Part shown: piece after piece, positions 1 through 7,915 of the stretch
Layout of the letters: every line of letters starts with the position of its first letter
Numbering within the stretch: the first letter of the stretch is position 1
Assembly: GCF_003201835.2 (NCBI RefSeq)
Contig: NZ_CP029289.2
Location: 744,001 to 808,000, forward strand
Length of the DNA: 64,000 nucleotides
Source of the DNA: Acidianus brierleyi
Lineage (GTDB): Archaea > Thermoproteota > Thermoprotei_A > Sulfolobales > Sulfolobaceae
Direction of reading: 5' to 3'
Notes under the pieces: model-generated
What the model was told of the DNA's origin: nothing
The model's database searches: none
Seen by the model: the letters and a program-made list of their open reading frames with translations, nothing else
Translations under genes and position numbers: made by a program

Positions 1-143
1 GATAGGTATTATTATAATATCAATCTCATAATACTAACAATATTAAAGATAATATCTTTTTAAATTTATATAATTTTAATGAAAGTGGTAAATAGGATAA
101 AATCTCCAAAATACTTTTAACTTACAATTATAAGGAAATTATC

Positions 144-704
144 ATGGTAAGAATAAAGAAAAGCGATGGAACTTACGAAGATTTCAACGAAAATAAGTTA
201 TATAATTCTATTATAGCCTCTGGAGCTTCTCCAGAGATAGCACATGACATAGTAGAAGAAGTGAAGAAAAAATTGAAGGAAGGAATGTCAACAGACGAAA
301 TTAGAAGAGTTGTTCTAACTAAATTGAAAGATCTTGATCCTAATGCTACAGAAGCGTGGAAATTCTATGATAGAGTAGCTAAGGGAAGAATAACTTTTGA
401 AGATGGTAAAGCAATAGTAGTAGATAAGGGGCACTTATACTTAGGTAAGAAGGTTAAGGAAGTAAATGGAAAAGGACTTTCCTCTTCCGAAGAGGTTAAA
501 GATATTATAGAAGAGCTAAAGGACGATTTAGACTATGGTATAAGCAGAGCTACGATAAACGCTAGATTATATGCTCTATTTATGGCGGTTTTAAAAACTA
601 CTCATATGCAAAAGGACGAAAAAGAAAAATCTATACAATTAATAAATAATTTTAGAGAAGAATTAGGATGGAAACCTTATGAACTTAAGTATCCATTAAC
701 ATAA
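144..704 (+). CDS. ATP-cone domain protein
   Basis: Predicted soluble 186-residue protein. Residues 1-90 look like an ATP-cone, the nucleotide-binding regulatory module of ribonucleotide reductases and NrdR: it opens MVRIKKSDGTYEDFNENKLY and contains the helical VEEVKKKLKEGMSTDEIRR stretch and a WKFYDRVAKG segment. The NrdR zinc ribbon and any reductase domain are absent, so this is a stand-alone cone with a charged C-terminal half (residues 95-186) that I do not recognise. The ATG sits shortly behind AT-rich promoter-like DNA. A nucleotide-sensing role is inferred from the domain only. No operon partner lies next to it. Confidence 0.7.
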   Translation: MVRIKKSDGTYEDFNENKLYNSIIASGASPEIAHDIVEEVKKKLKEGMSTDEIRRVVLTKLKDLDPNATEAWKFYDRVAKGRITFEDGKAIVVDKGHLYLGKKVKEVNGKGLSSSEEVKDIIEELKDDLDYGISRATINARLYALFMAVLKTTHMQKDEKEKSIQLINNFREELGWKPYELKYPLT

Positions 705-1082
705 ATACCTTAAACCAAAGATTTCTATGCTAACCTAATTTTATCCCTTAAAAAAATTGTTAATGAATATCTTATTTTCTTATGTTTATAATTACGTTTA
801 TTTAAAAATTAAACTTACTTGAAATATATATTACTGAAATATTAAGCTATTCAAGTTCTATTGTTAATTGCGATATCCTAGATTTTAATTAAGTTAATTT
901 GATAGAATAACTTCCAGTGTATAGAAAGTCTAAAATTAGTAAATATAATTTAATTAGAAAATATTTAATATTAAATTCATAAACCAACATATTTATGCTA
1001 TTAAAATACTATATGAGACGTTTATTATCTAAGAATATAATAGAGAAAGAAGATTTTAATTACTAAATACGGTTATTTAAAT
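705..1082. other. AT-rich intergenic stretch
   Basis: About 380 bases between the ATP-cone gene and the PaREP1 gene. I see no open frame of note on either strand, no repeat shared with the rest of the window and no RNA gene. Confidence 0.5.
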
Positions 1083-1568
1083 GTGCAAGAACTTCCTAAA
1101 CCGTGGTTCAATCTAGAAGCTTATAAGAAAACCAGACTTGAAGAGGCTAAATTTGAGGCTAATTTAGCTGAAGAATTTGTTAAAGAAGGACTCTTGAGAA
1201 ATGCTGCAGGTAAGGCTTTTCAAGCGTGGAAAGCGTTATTGGGAGCCTTATTAACTGACAAAAGAGAAGATTTAATCAAAAAATATTCTGGTAAAAAGAG
1301 ACTAAAAGGAAGAAAAGAAGTAGCATACGCTGATTGGTTAATAGCTATAGTTCCTACTTCTTATATGGAGGAATTATCATTAATGCTAGGTCGCGATATA
1401 AATTTGGTAAACAAGTTAGCTTTAGCAATTCATGAATATCAATATAATGGTACCGATAAGGATGCAATACTTAGCCCATTTAGAAATGATGATATAGCGA
1501 AAGAAAACATACTTAACCTAATAGGTGAAATTAAGTCAATACTCGGAAAAATAGAGGAGAAGATTTAG
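1083..1568 (+). CDS. PaREP1 family protein
   Basis: A 161-residue all-helical protein of the crenarchaeal PaREP1 family, which is related to HEPN domains. The family signature is visible: an Arg/Glu-rich first helix (residues 12-35), then the ARNAAGKAFQAWKALL-type helix (about 39-55), and a LIAIVPTSYM segment near residue 86-95. The start is GTG at 1083; the ATG at 1081 is in another frame. PaREP1 genes are amplified in Sulfolobales and often sit in accessory regions; their biochemical role is not established. A second family member lies at 32462-32962. Family assignment is strong and function is unknown. Confidence 0.75.
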   Translation: MQELPKPWFNLEAYKKTRLEEAKFEANLAEEFVKEGLLRNAAGKAFQAWKALLGALLTDKREDLIKKYSGKKRLKGRKEVAYADWLIAIVPTSYMEELSLMLGRDINLVNKLALAIHEYQYNGTDKDAILSPFRNDDIAKENILNLIGEIKSILGKIEEKI

Positions 1569-1637
1569 TTTTATTAAACACGTTATAATTAGTGCGAATT
1601 TATTTTAAATATAAATTTTAAAGTTAATTCTAAAAAA

Positions 1638-1704
1638 CTTTTTGTTAATACTAATATTCCGGCAATCAGAAGTAAAATGAACGATATACCGAAAAATCCA
1701 AATA
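1638..1704. repeat. Direct repeat, copy 1 (relic of a small membrane gene)
   Basis: These 67 bases match 5408-5474 in the same orientation with about eight mismatches by eye. In the minus-strand frame they encode the same GFFGISFILLLIAGIL segment as the small membrane pseudogene at 5404-5585. This copy lacks the 5' part of that gene. The two copies bracket the peptide/radical SAM/ABC locus. Confidence 0.7.
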
Positions 1705-1847
1705 GATTGTCCACGAAAATCCTTGCAATTCTACGCTACCTTAAAAAGTTTAAAAATTATCTTAACAAGAACGAAGATATTATGACAATAAAGAATATCT
1801 CTTAGATACAGATAATATTCAATCATGGAAAAATAACTAACAAAGCT

Positions 1848-2061
1848 TTCACAATAGACATATCACAAAGCAAATTAACACAATAAGGAGAACTAACAAA
1901 ACAAGGAAAATCTATATCAATAAAAGAAGTGAAAGAATTCTTCAACAACGAATAGAATAACTAGTAAAATTCCTTGGAGATTACAAGGGATAATGGAGGC
2001 AACTAGTTCATACTTCTACTATATGAAAAACGCAAAAAGGATATACAACCACCGAGTCTAA
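1848..2061 (+). pseudogene. Degenerate IS110-type transposase remnant
   Basis: Reading across three frames gives FTIDISQSKL, then LVKFLGDYKG, then GIMEATSSYFYYM. These align in order with the N-terminal half of the IS110 transposase at 12481-13580 (AIDVGESRL, LIKFLEGYEE, GIMEATGVYFYHV). Several stops and frame changes break it, so it is a decayed insertion, not a gene. It lies directly upstream of the peptide/radical SAM locus and may mark how that locus arrived or was rearranged. No element ends could be identified. Confidence 0.55.
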
Positions 2062-2142
2062 TGAATTTGAACTTTAGGATAGTAATTTATAATCTTTATA
2101 CTTTCTCTATATAAGGATTTTTAAAAAATATTTAAAAATATG

Positions 2143-2148
2143 TTTAAA
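2143..2148 (+). promoter_or_regulatory. TATA box of the peptide/radical SAM operon
   Basis: TTTAAA lies with its centre about 30 bases before the ATG at 2175. That spacing predicts a leaderless or near-leaderless transcript beginning at the peptide gene. A second candidate, TTTATA at 2155-2160, would start transcription inside the peptide gene and is less likely. Confidence 0.45.
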
Positions 2149-2174
2149 AAAATATTTATATTAGGAATTTCAAT

Positions 2175-2318
2175 ATGAAAAACGAAGTTTCAATAGAACA
2201 AATTTCAATAATAGTAAGAGAAATTTTAGGTAAAGAGGAATTAATAAAGCTGTTACCAAGAATAGATCCTACTACTCTCACTATAAATACAAACTCACCA
2301 GAAGCCGATGGTGGCTAA
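2175..2318 (+). CDS. Candidate RiPP precursor peptide
   Basis: A 47-residue peptide directly before a radical SAM enzyme. It starts MKNEVSIEQISIIVREILGK, continues with a short helical leader-like part (EELIKLLPRI) and ends in the polar tract DPTTLTINTNSPEADGG. There is no Cys, so thioether chemistry on Cys is unlikely. The amphipathic first half followed by a Thr/Asn/Asp/Pro-rich tail ending in Gly-Gly resembles leader plus core of ribosomally made modified peptides. Its stop overlaps the maturase start by 11 bases, implying translational coupling. The peptide has no homologue I recognise; the precursor role is inferred from size, position and composition. Confidence 0.6.
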   Translation: MKNEVSIEQISIIVREILGKEELIKLLPRIDPTTLTINTNSPEADGG

Positions 2319-3867
2319 AATTATGATTTATATAGTTGATGCCGATAGTCTAAGAAGTAATTCTATTCCTAATGATTTCAAATTGATAGCTATAAATATA
2401 GAAAATTTCATAAACTATAGTAATGAAATGGAAGAATTACTAAAAAATAATAGAATATTTAAGTTATATATATTGTTTGATGATAATAATATTATTAATT
2501 TTAATACTTATGATAATTTATCAAAATTAAAAGATACATTAATTAAAATTTCAAAAATAAAAACTTTAAGTGGATTTAAAAATGAATTTGTTTTTATAAT
2601 TTCGCAGAAATATGATATTGAAGTCATTAGAAGAATATTGTTCTTATCGGAATTTAGATTATATAATTTCGCTATTTTTGTAATTAATCTGAAATCAATA
2701 AAACAATATGATCTAGAAATGCTCCTAACTTCAGATATAATAAACAATAATCTATCCGAAGTTGTACTAGTAGACGACAAGACATTTTGGCCAGGCAGAT
2801 ATTTCAGGTTTATGAAACAAATATCTAACGAGGAATATCTTTTCTATAAGAATCCATTTTATGCTGAATTTAAGGGTAGACTCTCAGATATAATTTCATT
2901 AGAAACTCTTAAAAAAGTTTATCAATATTATGATTCAGTAGGACTTATTGATAGTTTTAGATATTGGAACTTTAAGGGAATAGTAATAGAACTTACCTAC
3001 AAATGTAATTTCTCTTGTGATCATTGCTATGTAAGTTCGTCTCCGCAAAGAAGTGAGATATTAGAACTTAATAAAATTTATAAAATTCTAGAAGAAGCCT
3101 TAAACTTACCATTTATAGATAAGAAAGTTCATATAGCTGGAGGAGAAGTAACATTATTTTGGAATAAATTAGTAGAGTTAATTAAGTTTTCAAAGTCTTT
3201 GGGATATATTGTAACATTGGTAACCAATGGAAGCTGGGCTCTAAATGAAAGTAGAGTTAGGGAATTAAAAGAATTGAAAGTCGATGAGATCGAGTTAAGC
3301 CTTACACCATATCATTTAAAATTCTGGAATAGCAAAGATAATATTTTAAAAATATTATATAACTTAAAGAAATATAATCTAAATTTTTTCATTAGATATC
3401 TTACGAGTAAATCAAATAATATAAATGATTTATATAAACTTCTAGGGAATGAGCTTTTAGGAATATCTGTAATTTCTTCTCCAGTATTAAGATTAGGAAA
3501 CGCCTTATCAAAACTTCCAGCCAATGAGTTTTACGGCAATGATAAACTGCCTATTGGAGCTTGTTTTGACTCCTTAAATTTAAGTATAACTCCTAATGGA
3601 GTATATCCTTGTTGTAATGGCTCTGAGATCACCAAATATGGCAGACTAGGTTCTCTAGACGAATCCTTAAAAAACATTCTGAATAGAAACTATTTCTTGA
3701 GACTGCTTACATTAATAGGGCCTTCGAGGTTATTAAAAGAATTGAAACTGGATTATAAATATAGAAACAAAGAATATACTAGCATTTGTGAATTATGTAA
3801 TGAAATATTAAATAATGACGAAGTTTATAATAAATCATTAGAGTTAATTAAAGGAAGATTGAGGTGA
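2308..3867 (+). CDS. Radical SAM protein with SPASM/twitch-like C-terminus
   Basis: A 519-residue enzyme. The cluster-binding motif is CNFSCDHC, with Cys233, Cys237 and Cys240 (CX3CX2C). It is followed by a GGE motif (HIAGGEVTLFW) and a TNG motif (LVTNGSW), both typical of radical SAM folds. The C-terminal part has Cys419, the ITPNGVYPCC stretch (Cys435, Cys436) and Cys494/Cys497, arranged like auxiliary iron-sulfur ligands of SPASM/twitch enzymes that modify peptides. About 220 N-terminal residues match no domain I know and could hold the peptide-recognition region. The start at 2308 overlaps the peptide gene; ATG 2323 is an alternative. Modification of the upstream peptide is inferred; the reaction type is unknown. 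Confidence 0.8.
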   Translation: MVAKIMIYIVDADSLRSNSIPNDFKLIAINIENFINYSNEMEELLKNNRIFKLYILFDDNNIINFNTYDNLSKLKDTLIKISKIKTLSGFKNEFVFIISQKYDIEVIRRILFLSEFRLYNFAIFVINLKSIKQYDLEMLLTSDIINNNLSEVVLVDDKTFWPGRYFRFMKQISNEEYLFYKNPFYAEFKGRLSDIISLETLKKVYQYYDSVGLIDSFRYWNFKGIVIELTYKCNFSCDHCYVSSSPQRSEILELNKIYKILEEALNLPFIDKKVHIAGGEVTLFWNKLVELIKFSKSLGYIVTLVTNGSWALNESRVRELKELKVDEIELSLTPYHLKFWNSKDNILKILYNLKKYNLNFFIRYLTSKSNNINDLYKLLGNELLGISVISSPVLRLGNALSKLPANEFYGNDKLPIGACFDSLNLSITPNGVYPCCNGSEITKYGRLGSLDESLKNILNRNYFLRLLTLIGPSRLLKELKLDYKYRNKEYTSICELCNEILNNDEVYNKSLELIKGRLR

Positions 3868-3868
3868 T
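3861..3868 (+). promoter_or_regulatory. Perfect Shine-Dalgarno before a non-ATG start
   Basis: GAGGTGAT is fully complementary to the expected 3' end of archaeal 16S rRNA and overlaps the stop of the radical SAM gene. Five bases later lies ATA (3874), the codon where the ABC ATPase should start. The next in-frame ATG is 57 bases further on and would remove the first beta strand. The site therefore argues for initiation at ATA, or for a mutated ATG. Confidence 0.6.
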
Positions 3869-3873
3869 TTAAA

Positions 3874-4671
3874 ATAATTGAAGTTAACCACGTTTTTAAG
3901 TCCTTTGATGGTAACGTAGTTAACGAAGATATGAATTTCAGATTTAATCGAGGAATCTTAGTTATTCTAGGGCCTAACGGTGCAGGTAAAACTACATTAT
4001 TAAGGCAAATTTATGATGACCTGAAGCCAGATAGAGGAGAAATCCTTATAGATGGCTTTAAACCTAGCGATAAAAGGGCTAAGAGGCTTTTAGGGATAAT
4101 GCCTCAAAACGCGGAGCCGATTTTTAACCTCACGGTATATGACCACATTAAGTTCTTTGCAAAAATAAGAGGAATTAAAGATGTTGATAGAACGACTAAG
4201 GAGATAGTCAAACTTTTCGATCTCGATCCTAGGAAGAGGGTTAACGGTTTATCTGGAGGACAGAAGAGGAGAGTAATGTTAGCATCCGTTCTAGCCCTAA
4301 ACCCAAAATACTTGATCCTGGACGAGCCCACTGTAGGGCTAGATCTAGAATCAAGACACATAACTCACGATATATTTAGGGAGTTGGCTAGTGAAGGGAA
4401 AGGCATAATCTTCACCACGCATTATCTGGAGGAGGCTGAAAAACTGGCGGAGAGAGTGATTCTTTTCAGCAGAAAGGTTCTCTTTGACGGTTCAAAGGAA
4501 GAGCTTATGAGGAAAGTATTTAGTGAAGATATTTACGTAGTTAAAGTAGGGGATAAAGAGCTCTTCATAAAGAAGGAGGAGATAAGCAAGTATATTTGCT
4601 TTAATGATATAGAGATAAGGAGGCCTACGTTAGAGGAGTTATATCATGAGTTTCTCAGAAAGAGCAACTGA
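3874..4671 (+). CDS. ABC-2 transporter ATP-binding protein
   Basis: ATPase of a two-gene ABC exporter. Walker A is GPNGAGKTT, the signature is LSGGQKRR, and Walker B with catalytic Glu is YLILDEPTVGLD; TTHYLEEAE is the H-loop. The reading frame remains open upstream of the first ATG (3931) to the stop at 3865 and encodes IIEVNHVFKSFDGNVV, the normal first strand and A-loop of an ABC domain. No ATG, GTG or TTG lies there; ATA at 3874 follows a perfect ribosome binding site, so I take it as the start (265 residues). The gene follows the radical SAM gene and overlaps the permease by 26 bases. Export of, or immunity to, the modified peptide is inferred. Confidence 0.8.
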   Translation: MIEVNHVFKSFDGNVVNEDMNFRFNRGILVILGPNGAGKTTLLRQIYDDLKPDRGEILIDGFKPSDKRAKRLLGIMPQNAEPIFNLTVYDHIKFFAKIRGIKDVDRTTKEIVKLFDLDPRKRVNGLSGGQKRRVMLASVLALNPKYLILDEPTVGLDLESRHITHDIFRELASEGKGIIFTTHYLEEAEKLAERVILFSRKVLFDGSKEELMRKVFSEDIYVVKVGDKELFIKKEEISKYICFNDIEIRRPTLEELYHEFLRKSN

Positions 4672-5383
4672 ATTTAAAACACTAATAGAACTCTTCCTTA
4701 AAAGGAACGGAAGGGTTAGGAATGTAATTAACATGCTCTTTAGTGACGTGATATACCCCTTAGGCCTTTACTTCAGTATTTCAAAGCTCATTTCACCTAA
4801 TGAGCTAAGCTACTTTTTATCGGGTCTTTTAGTTCTCTTCACTACGACATATATTATGAATTTCGTTTCCGCTTGGCTTGGAATGGATAAGGCATATCAA
4901 TACTATCCTATAATACGTTCTTTAGGGCCTTCAATACTGGAATATAGCTTGGCTTTGATAGTCGTGATATTAATCACTTCAATGCCCGGTGTAATAGTAG
5001 TAGCTTTGATCATATTTAAGACTATATCCTTACTTTTACCAGCTCTTCTCGTAGTTTTGACCTCTGCACTTGTGTCTGGATTTATTTCAGCCTTTCTTGT
5101 TATAACAATTAACGAGTACACAGTAACTACTGTGTTTACCGGTATATTCTCCTACGTAATTTCTGTCTTCCCGCCAATATTTTATCCATCATCACTACTT
5201 CCCTCACCTTGGAATTTAGTTCTTAACTACATTTATACTGCTAAGGCTGCAGATTCTTTAAGAGCATTATTACAAGGTGACTTAGTAGCGTTCTTCTCTT
5301 CTTACTATGTTCTGTTAATATATCTATTAGTGTTAATTTTAGCCTTCGTTACATATCTAAATAACAGAAATTATAGATTATAA
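4646..5383 (+). CDS. ABC-2 type permease
   Basis: A 245-residue integral membrane protein with about six hydrophobic segments (for example SALALIVVILITSMPGVIV-like and LLIYLLVLILAFVTYL near the C-terminus) and a short cytoplasmic N-terminus. This is the normal size for an ABC-2 permease that dimerises to form an export channel. It overlaps the ATPase gene by 26 bases, so the two are translationally coupled. It is the last gene of the operon that starts with the small peptide. Substrate is not shown by the sequence; peptide export fits the context. Confidence 0.75.
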   Translation: MSFSERATEFKTLIELFLKRNGRVRNVINMLFSDVIYPLGLYFSISKLISPNELSYFLSGLLVLFTTTYIMNFVSAWLGMDKAYQYYPIIRSLGPSILEYSLALIVVILITSMPGVIVVALIIFKTISLLLPALLVVLTSALVSGFISAFLVITINEYTVTTVFTGIFSYVISVFPPIFYPSSLLPSPWNLVLNYIYTAKAADSLRALLQGDLVAFFSSYYVLLIYLLVLILAFVTYLNNRNYRL

Positions 5384-5403
5384 AATTAGTTTTTAATAAA
5401 AAA

Positions 5404-5585
5404 TTATCTTTTTGTTAATGCCAATATTCCAGCAATCAAGAGTAAAATAAACGATATACCGAAAAATCCGAACATAATCGGTAATGAAAATAGGGCTGCC
5501 AAAATTAATAATATTCCAGCAATTAGTCTACTGCAATTATTAACAATAATGAACCGATTATACCTAAAACTTGATAAGTTTCCAT
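5404..5585 (-). pseudogene. Small membrane protein, one-base frameshift
   Basis: The ATG at 5585 opens METYQVLGIIGSLLLIIAVD and then meets a stop. Shifting frame by one base continues LIAGILLILAALFS and GFFGISFILLLIAGILALTKR to a stop at 5404. The total length of 182 bases is one short of a clean 60-codon gene, so a single base loss explains it. The product would be a two- or three-helix membrane protein of a type common in Sulfolobales. Its 3' half is repeated at 1638-1704. It may be a true pseudogene or an assembly error. Confidence 0.55.
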
Positions 5586-5588
5586 TTT

Positions 5589-6236
5589 TTATCCCTCTAC
5601 TATTATTTTACCATACATTCCCATCTGTGCATGACCTGGGTAAGTGCATATGTACCAATATGTTCCTTCTTGATTTAGAGTAAAAGAATATCCGTATTCA
5701 TAAGCATAACCAGCTGAATAATTTGCATAATGTAACAACGGCATCATAGTAATGAATCTTCCAGACGTGCCGGACCCCATCATTCCAGGTCCCATATTTG
5801 ACATCATGACATTATAAGGGTACGGAGGAGGAACGTTAGTTACTACAAAATTATGAAGCATATTATCGTCCAAGTTTATAACAGTTACGTGAATTGAAGC
5901 TCCTGCAGGTATTACTAAAGTAGGATTAATTAAACCGAAAATTACGAAAACATCATGATGAGCATACGAAGGAGGAAATTTTCCAGTAAGATTCTCTGCT
6001 CTTATATGTCCCATAGTATATACTACCAAATTAATATTGCTAGAAGTAAAAACTATGGTGTTATTAGAAATACGAGCATAAGACGGAATATCATGAATCT
6101 CATTATCTGCATTATTTATGCTAATTTGAGCGTAACCATTAACCACGTTCCTATTATAGATCAAGGATCCTGCAAAATAATATGCTACAAGAAAACCTAC
6201 AATAATTAAAATAACAATAATATACGCTTTTTTCAT
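5589..6236 (-). CDS. Rusticyanin/sulfocyanin-like blue copper protein
   Basis: A 215-residue membrane-anchored cupredoxin, probably facing outside the cell. Residues 4-24 are a hydrophobic anchor or signal. The type 1 copper ligands are visible: His128 (LHNFVV), then Cys197, His202 and Met207 in CTYPGHAQMGMYGKI, the C-x4-H-x4-M spacing of rusticyanin and sulfocyanin. These proteins carry electrons to terminal oxidases in aerobic acidophiles. A Met/Gly/Ser-rich linker (residues 143-160) precedes the last strands. No oxidase subunits lie next to it. Assignment to the sulfocyanin family (SoxE-like) rather than true rusticyanin is tentative. Confidence 0.8.
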   Translation of the reverse strand: MKKAYIIVILIIVGFLVAYYFAGSLIYNRNVVNGYAQISINNADNEIHDIPSYARISNNTIVFTSSNINLVVYTMGHIRAENLTGKFPPSYAHHDVFVIFGLINPTLVIPAGASIHVTVINLDDNMLHNFVVTNVPPPYPYNVMMSNMGPGMMGSGTSGRFITMMPLLHYANYSAGYAYEYGYSFTLNQEGTYWYICTYPGHAQMGMYGKIIVEG

Positions 6237-6452
6237 ATTTTCCTACTATATTTTCAGCATCTTCTTTTATAAACTTTTCTTGTTTTTAATAAAATCTATA
6301 TATAATATCTTAGAAATTCAATACAATCATTTTTACTAAATCATGTAAATTATCCATATTTTTTAAGTTAAACATAGAGATAGTATTTTTCATAAATTAC
6401 GACCTTAAATAATTTGAAAAAGTTATATACTTGTTCTTACATAATATAAATA

Positions 6453-6680
6453 ATGGAACCAAAACCACAACTACCAGCTTCAAATCTGAGTGCTCCTGAA
6501 GGTTCTGTAGTAGTTGTTGTAGATGTCATGTTAAGATGTAAATTAGATAATGAGGTTATGCCTGCATCTGTCGCTCTTGAACATCAACAAATGCATATTA
6601 AGAAAGGAGAAGAACCATGCTTTATTGTAGAAAGCTCGCCAATACAGCCTAAAAAACCAGAAGGTTCAGGATTCATATAG
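6453..6680 (+). CDS. Small conserved-looking hypothetical protein
   Basis: A 75-residue soluble protein starting MEPKPQLPASNLSAPEGSV, Pro-rich at both ends, with a central strand-rich part (VVVVVDVMLRCKLDNEVMP) and two cysteines. I do not recognise it. Its last 15 bases overlap the 3' end of the convergent Mrp-type ATPase gene. A TTATATA box at 6421-6427 sits about 30 bases before the ATG, supporting expression as a leaderless gene. A link to hydrogenase maturation is possible only by position. Confidence 0.5.
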   Translation: MEPKPQLPASNLSAPEGSVVVVVDVMLRCKLDNEVMPASVALEHQQMHIKKGEEPCFIVESSPIQPKKPEGSGFI

Positions 6681-7406
6681 AGAAGTTAATTCTTTTATTT
6701 TTTCCATTAATATTCCTCTATAGTTTTGTATATTTCCTATATAATTTTCAATATTGGGATCTATTGGCATTTCTACGAATTTTATATTATATTTCTCAGA
6801 TAAAGACTTTACATTCTCTATTTCACCAAAAGGATGGACTATTTTTCCGCAGTCAAAATAAGACATGTTTACAGCAAGTAATGGTTTATTATTTCTTTCA
6901 CTAAGATATTTAACTAAATATTCTACTACCTTTACAGAAACTTTTGAAGGTGTAGTTACTACTATTGGATAATATTTAGTTAACCTTTCTAATACTAATA
7001 CTTCGTCTCCTAAGCCAGGCGGTAAATCGAAAATTATTCTCTTAGTGTTTTTCATGTTTGTATAGGCAATCAGAGATTCCATTACTTCTTCGTTATTTCC
7101 TCCAGGTAAAAGAACGTAATTATCCTTAACTATTCCACCCAAGCTAACTATACCTAAAGAATTTGCTTTAAATGGTTCTATTCCGTCTTTCCCTACATCG
7201 TGCAGTTTTCCTTCAAATCCAAACAATTTGGTGGTAGCCATTGTATGAATATCCATGTCTATAAGGATAGTATTTTCCACATTAGAAAACGATAAAGCCA
7301 AAAGTGACGATATTATACTTTTTCCTACACCACCTTTAGCGCTCATTACAGCAATTACTTTTTTCCCATCTAATTTTTCTTTAGCTAACTGCCTCAGTGG
7401 TTCCAC
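6666..7406 (-). CDS. Mrp/MinD-type P-loop ATPase, HypB-like partner of HypA
   Basis: A 246-residue MinD/Mrp-family ATPase. The deviant Walker A is SAKGGVGKS (about residues 22-30), the second switch is LIDMDIHT, and the Walker B region is IIFDLPPGLGDE. Its start lies inside the 3' end of hypA (26-base overlap), so the two are co-translated. In Thermococcus kodakarensis an Mrp/MinD-type ATPase named HypBAT works with HypA in nickel insertion into NiFe hydrogenase; the same pairing here suggests that role. Mrp/NBP35 iron-sulfur carriers are the alternative, but I see no C-terminal CxxC motif, which weakens that reading. Confidence 0.7.
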   Translation of the reverse strand: MEPLRQLAKEKLDGKKVIAVMSAKGGVGKSIISSLLALSFSNVENTILIDMDIHTMATTKLFGFEGKLHDVGKDGIEPFKANSLGIVSLGGIVKDNYVLLPGGNNEEVMESLIAYTNMKNTKRIIFDLPPGLGDEVLVLERLTKYYPIVVTTPSKVSVKVVEYLVKYLSERNNKPLLAVNMSYFDCGKIVHPFGEIENVKSLSEKYNIKFVEMPIDPNIENYIGNIQNYRGILMEKIKELTSLYES

Positions 7407-7824
7407 TTTCTTTCACCTCTATTCCATCTATTGTGATATCTTGAGTTTGTGTAATTATATCATGAGAACCGCATTTTGGACACTTAAGAAATGATGGGGC
7501 TAATGCAGGCATGAGATGTAATGGATATTCCTCTCCAAATTCCGATCTTACAGAATCAAGCTGGTCTTTAACGTCAGAGGAAGTGAAAGTAAATCCACAG
7601 TTTCTGCACTTAAAAGTAGGTTCCTTAAACTCTACGTCTAATTCTGCATTATCTAAAACTGAATCCTTCTTCATTGTATCAAAAGCTTCCTTTAATATCT
7701 CTAAATCTAAAAAAGAATAAGAAGGAATTCCAACCTTCACTTTAACAATTTCCTTTACGTGGTTCTCACTAGCCCAATTTATGACAGTCCTAATAATTGC
7801 GTCTGCTACGGACCATTCATGCAT
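7381..7824 (-). CDS. hypA: Hydrogenase nickel insertion protein HypA
   Basis: A 147-residue HypA. It begins with the nickel-binding MHEWS N-terminus (His2, Glu3), followed by the usual alpha/beta domain, and carries a zinc site made of two CxxC pairs, CRNC and CPKC. The pairs are 38 residues apart instead of the short spacing of bacterial HypA; a long insertion like this is known in Thermococcales HypA. It delivers Ni to the large subunit of NiFe hydrogenase with a HypB-type NTPase, here probably the overlapping downstream ATPase. Other hyp genes and hydrogenase subunits are not in the window. Confidence 0.9.
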   Translation of the reverse strand: MHEWSVADAIIRTVINWASENHVKEIVKVKVGIPSYSFLDLEILKEAFDTMKKDSVLDNAELDVEFKEPTFKCRNCGFTFTSSDVKDQLDSVRSEFGEEYPLHLMPALAPSFLKCPKCGSHDIITQTQDITIDGIEVKESGTTEAVS

Positions 7825-7915
7825 AATACTAATATAAAATTTATAATTAAAAATCTTGTTAGGGGAATCATGAAGTGATAATAGTTTTTAAAGATTTTAC
7901 AGTATCACTGGTTAG

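Noticed and set aside
2508..2780. 90-codon frame antisense to the radical SAM gene
   Set aside because: Shadow of the coding strand in AT-rich DNA; the sense frame carries clear motifs.
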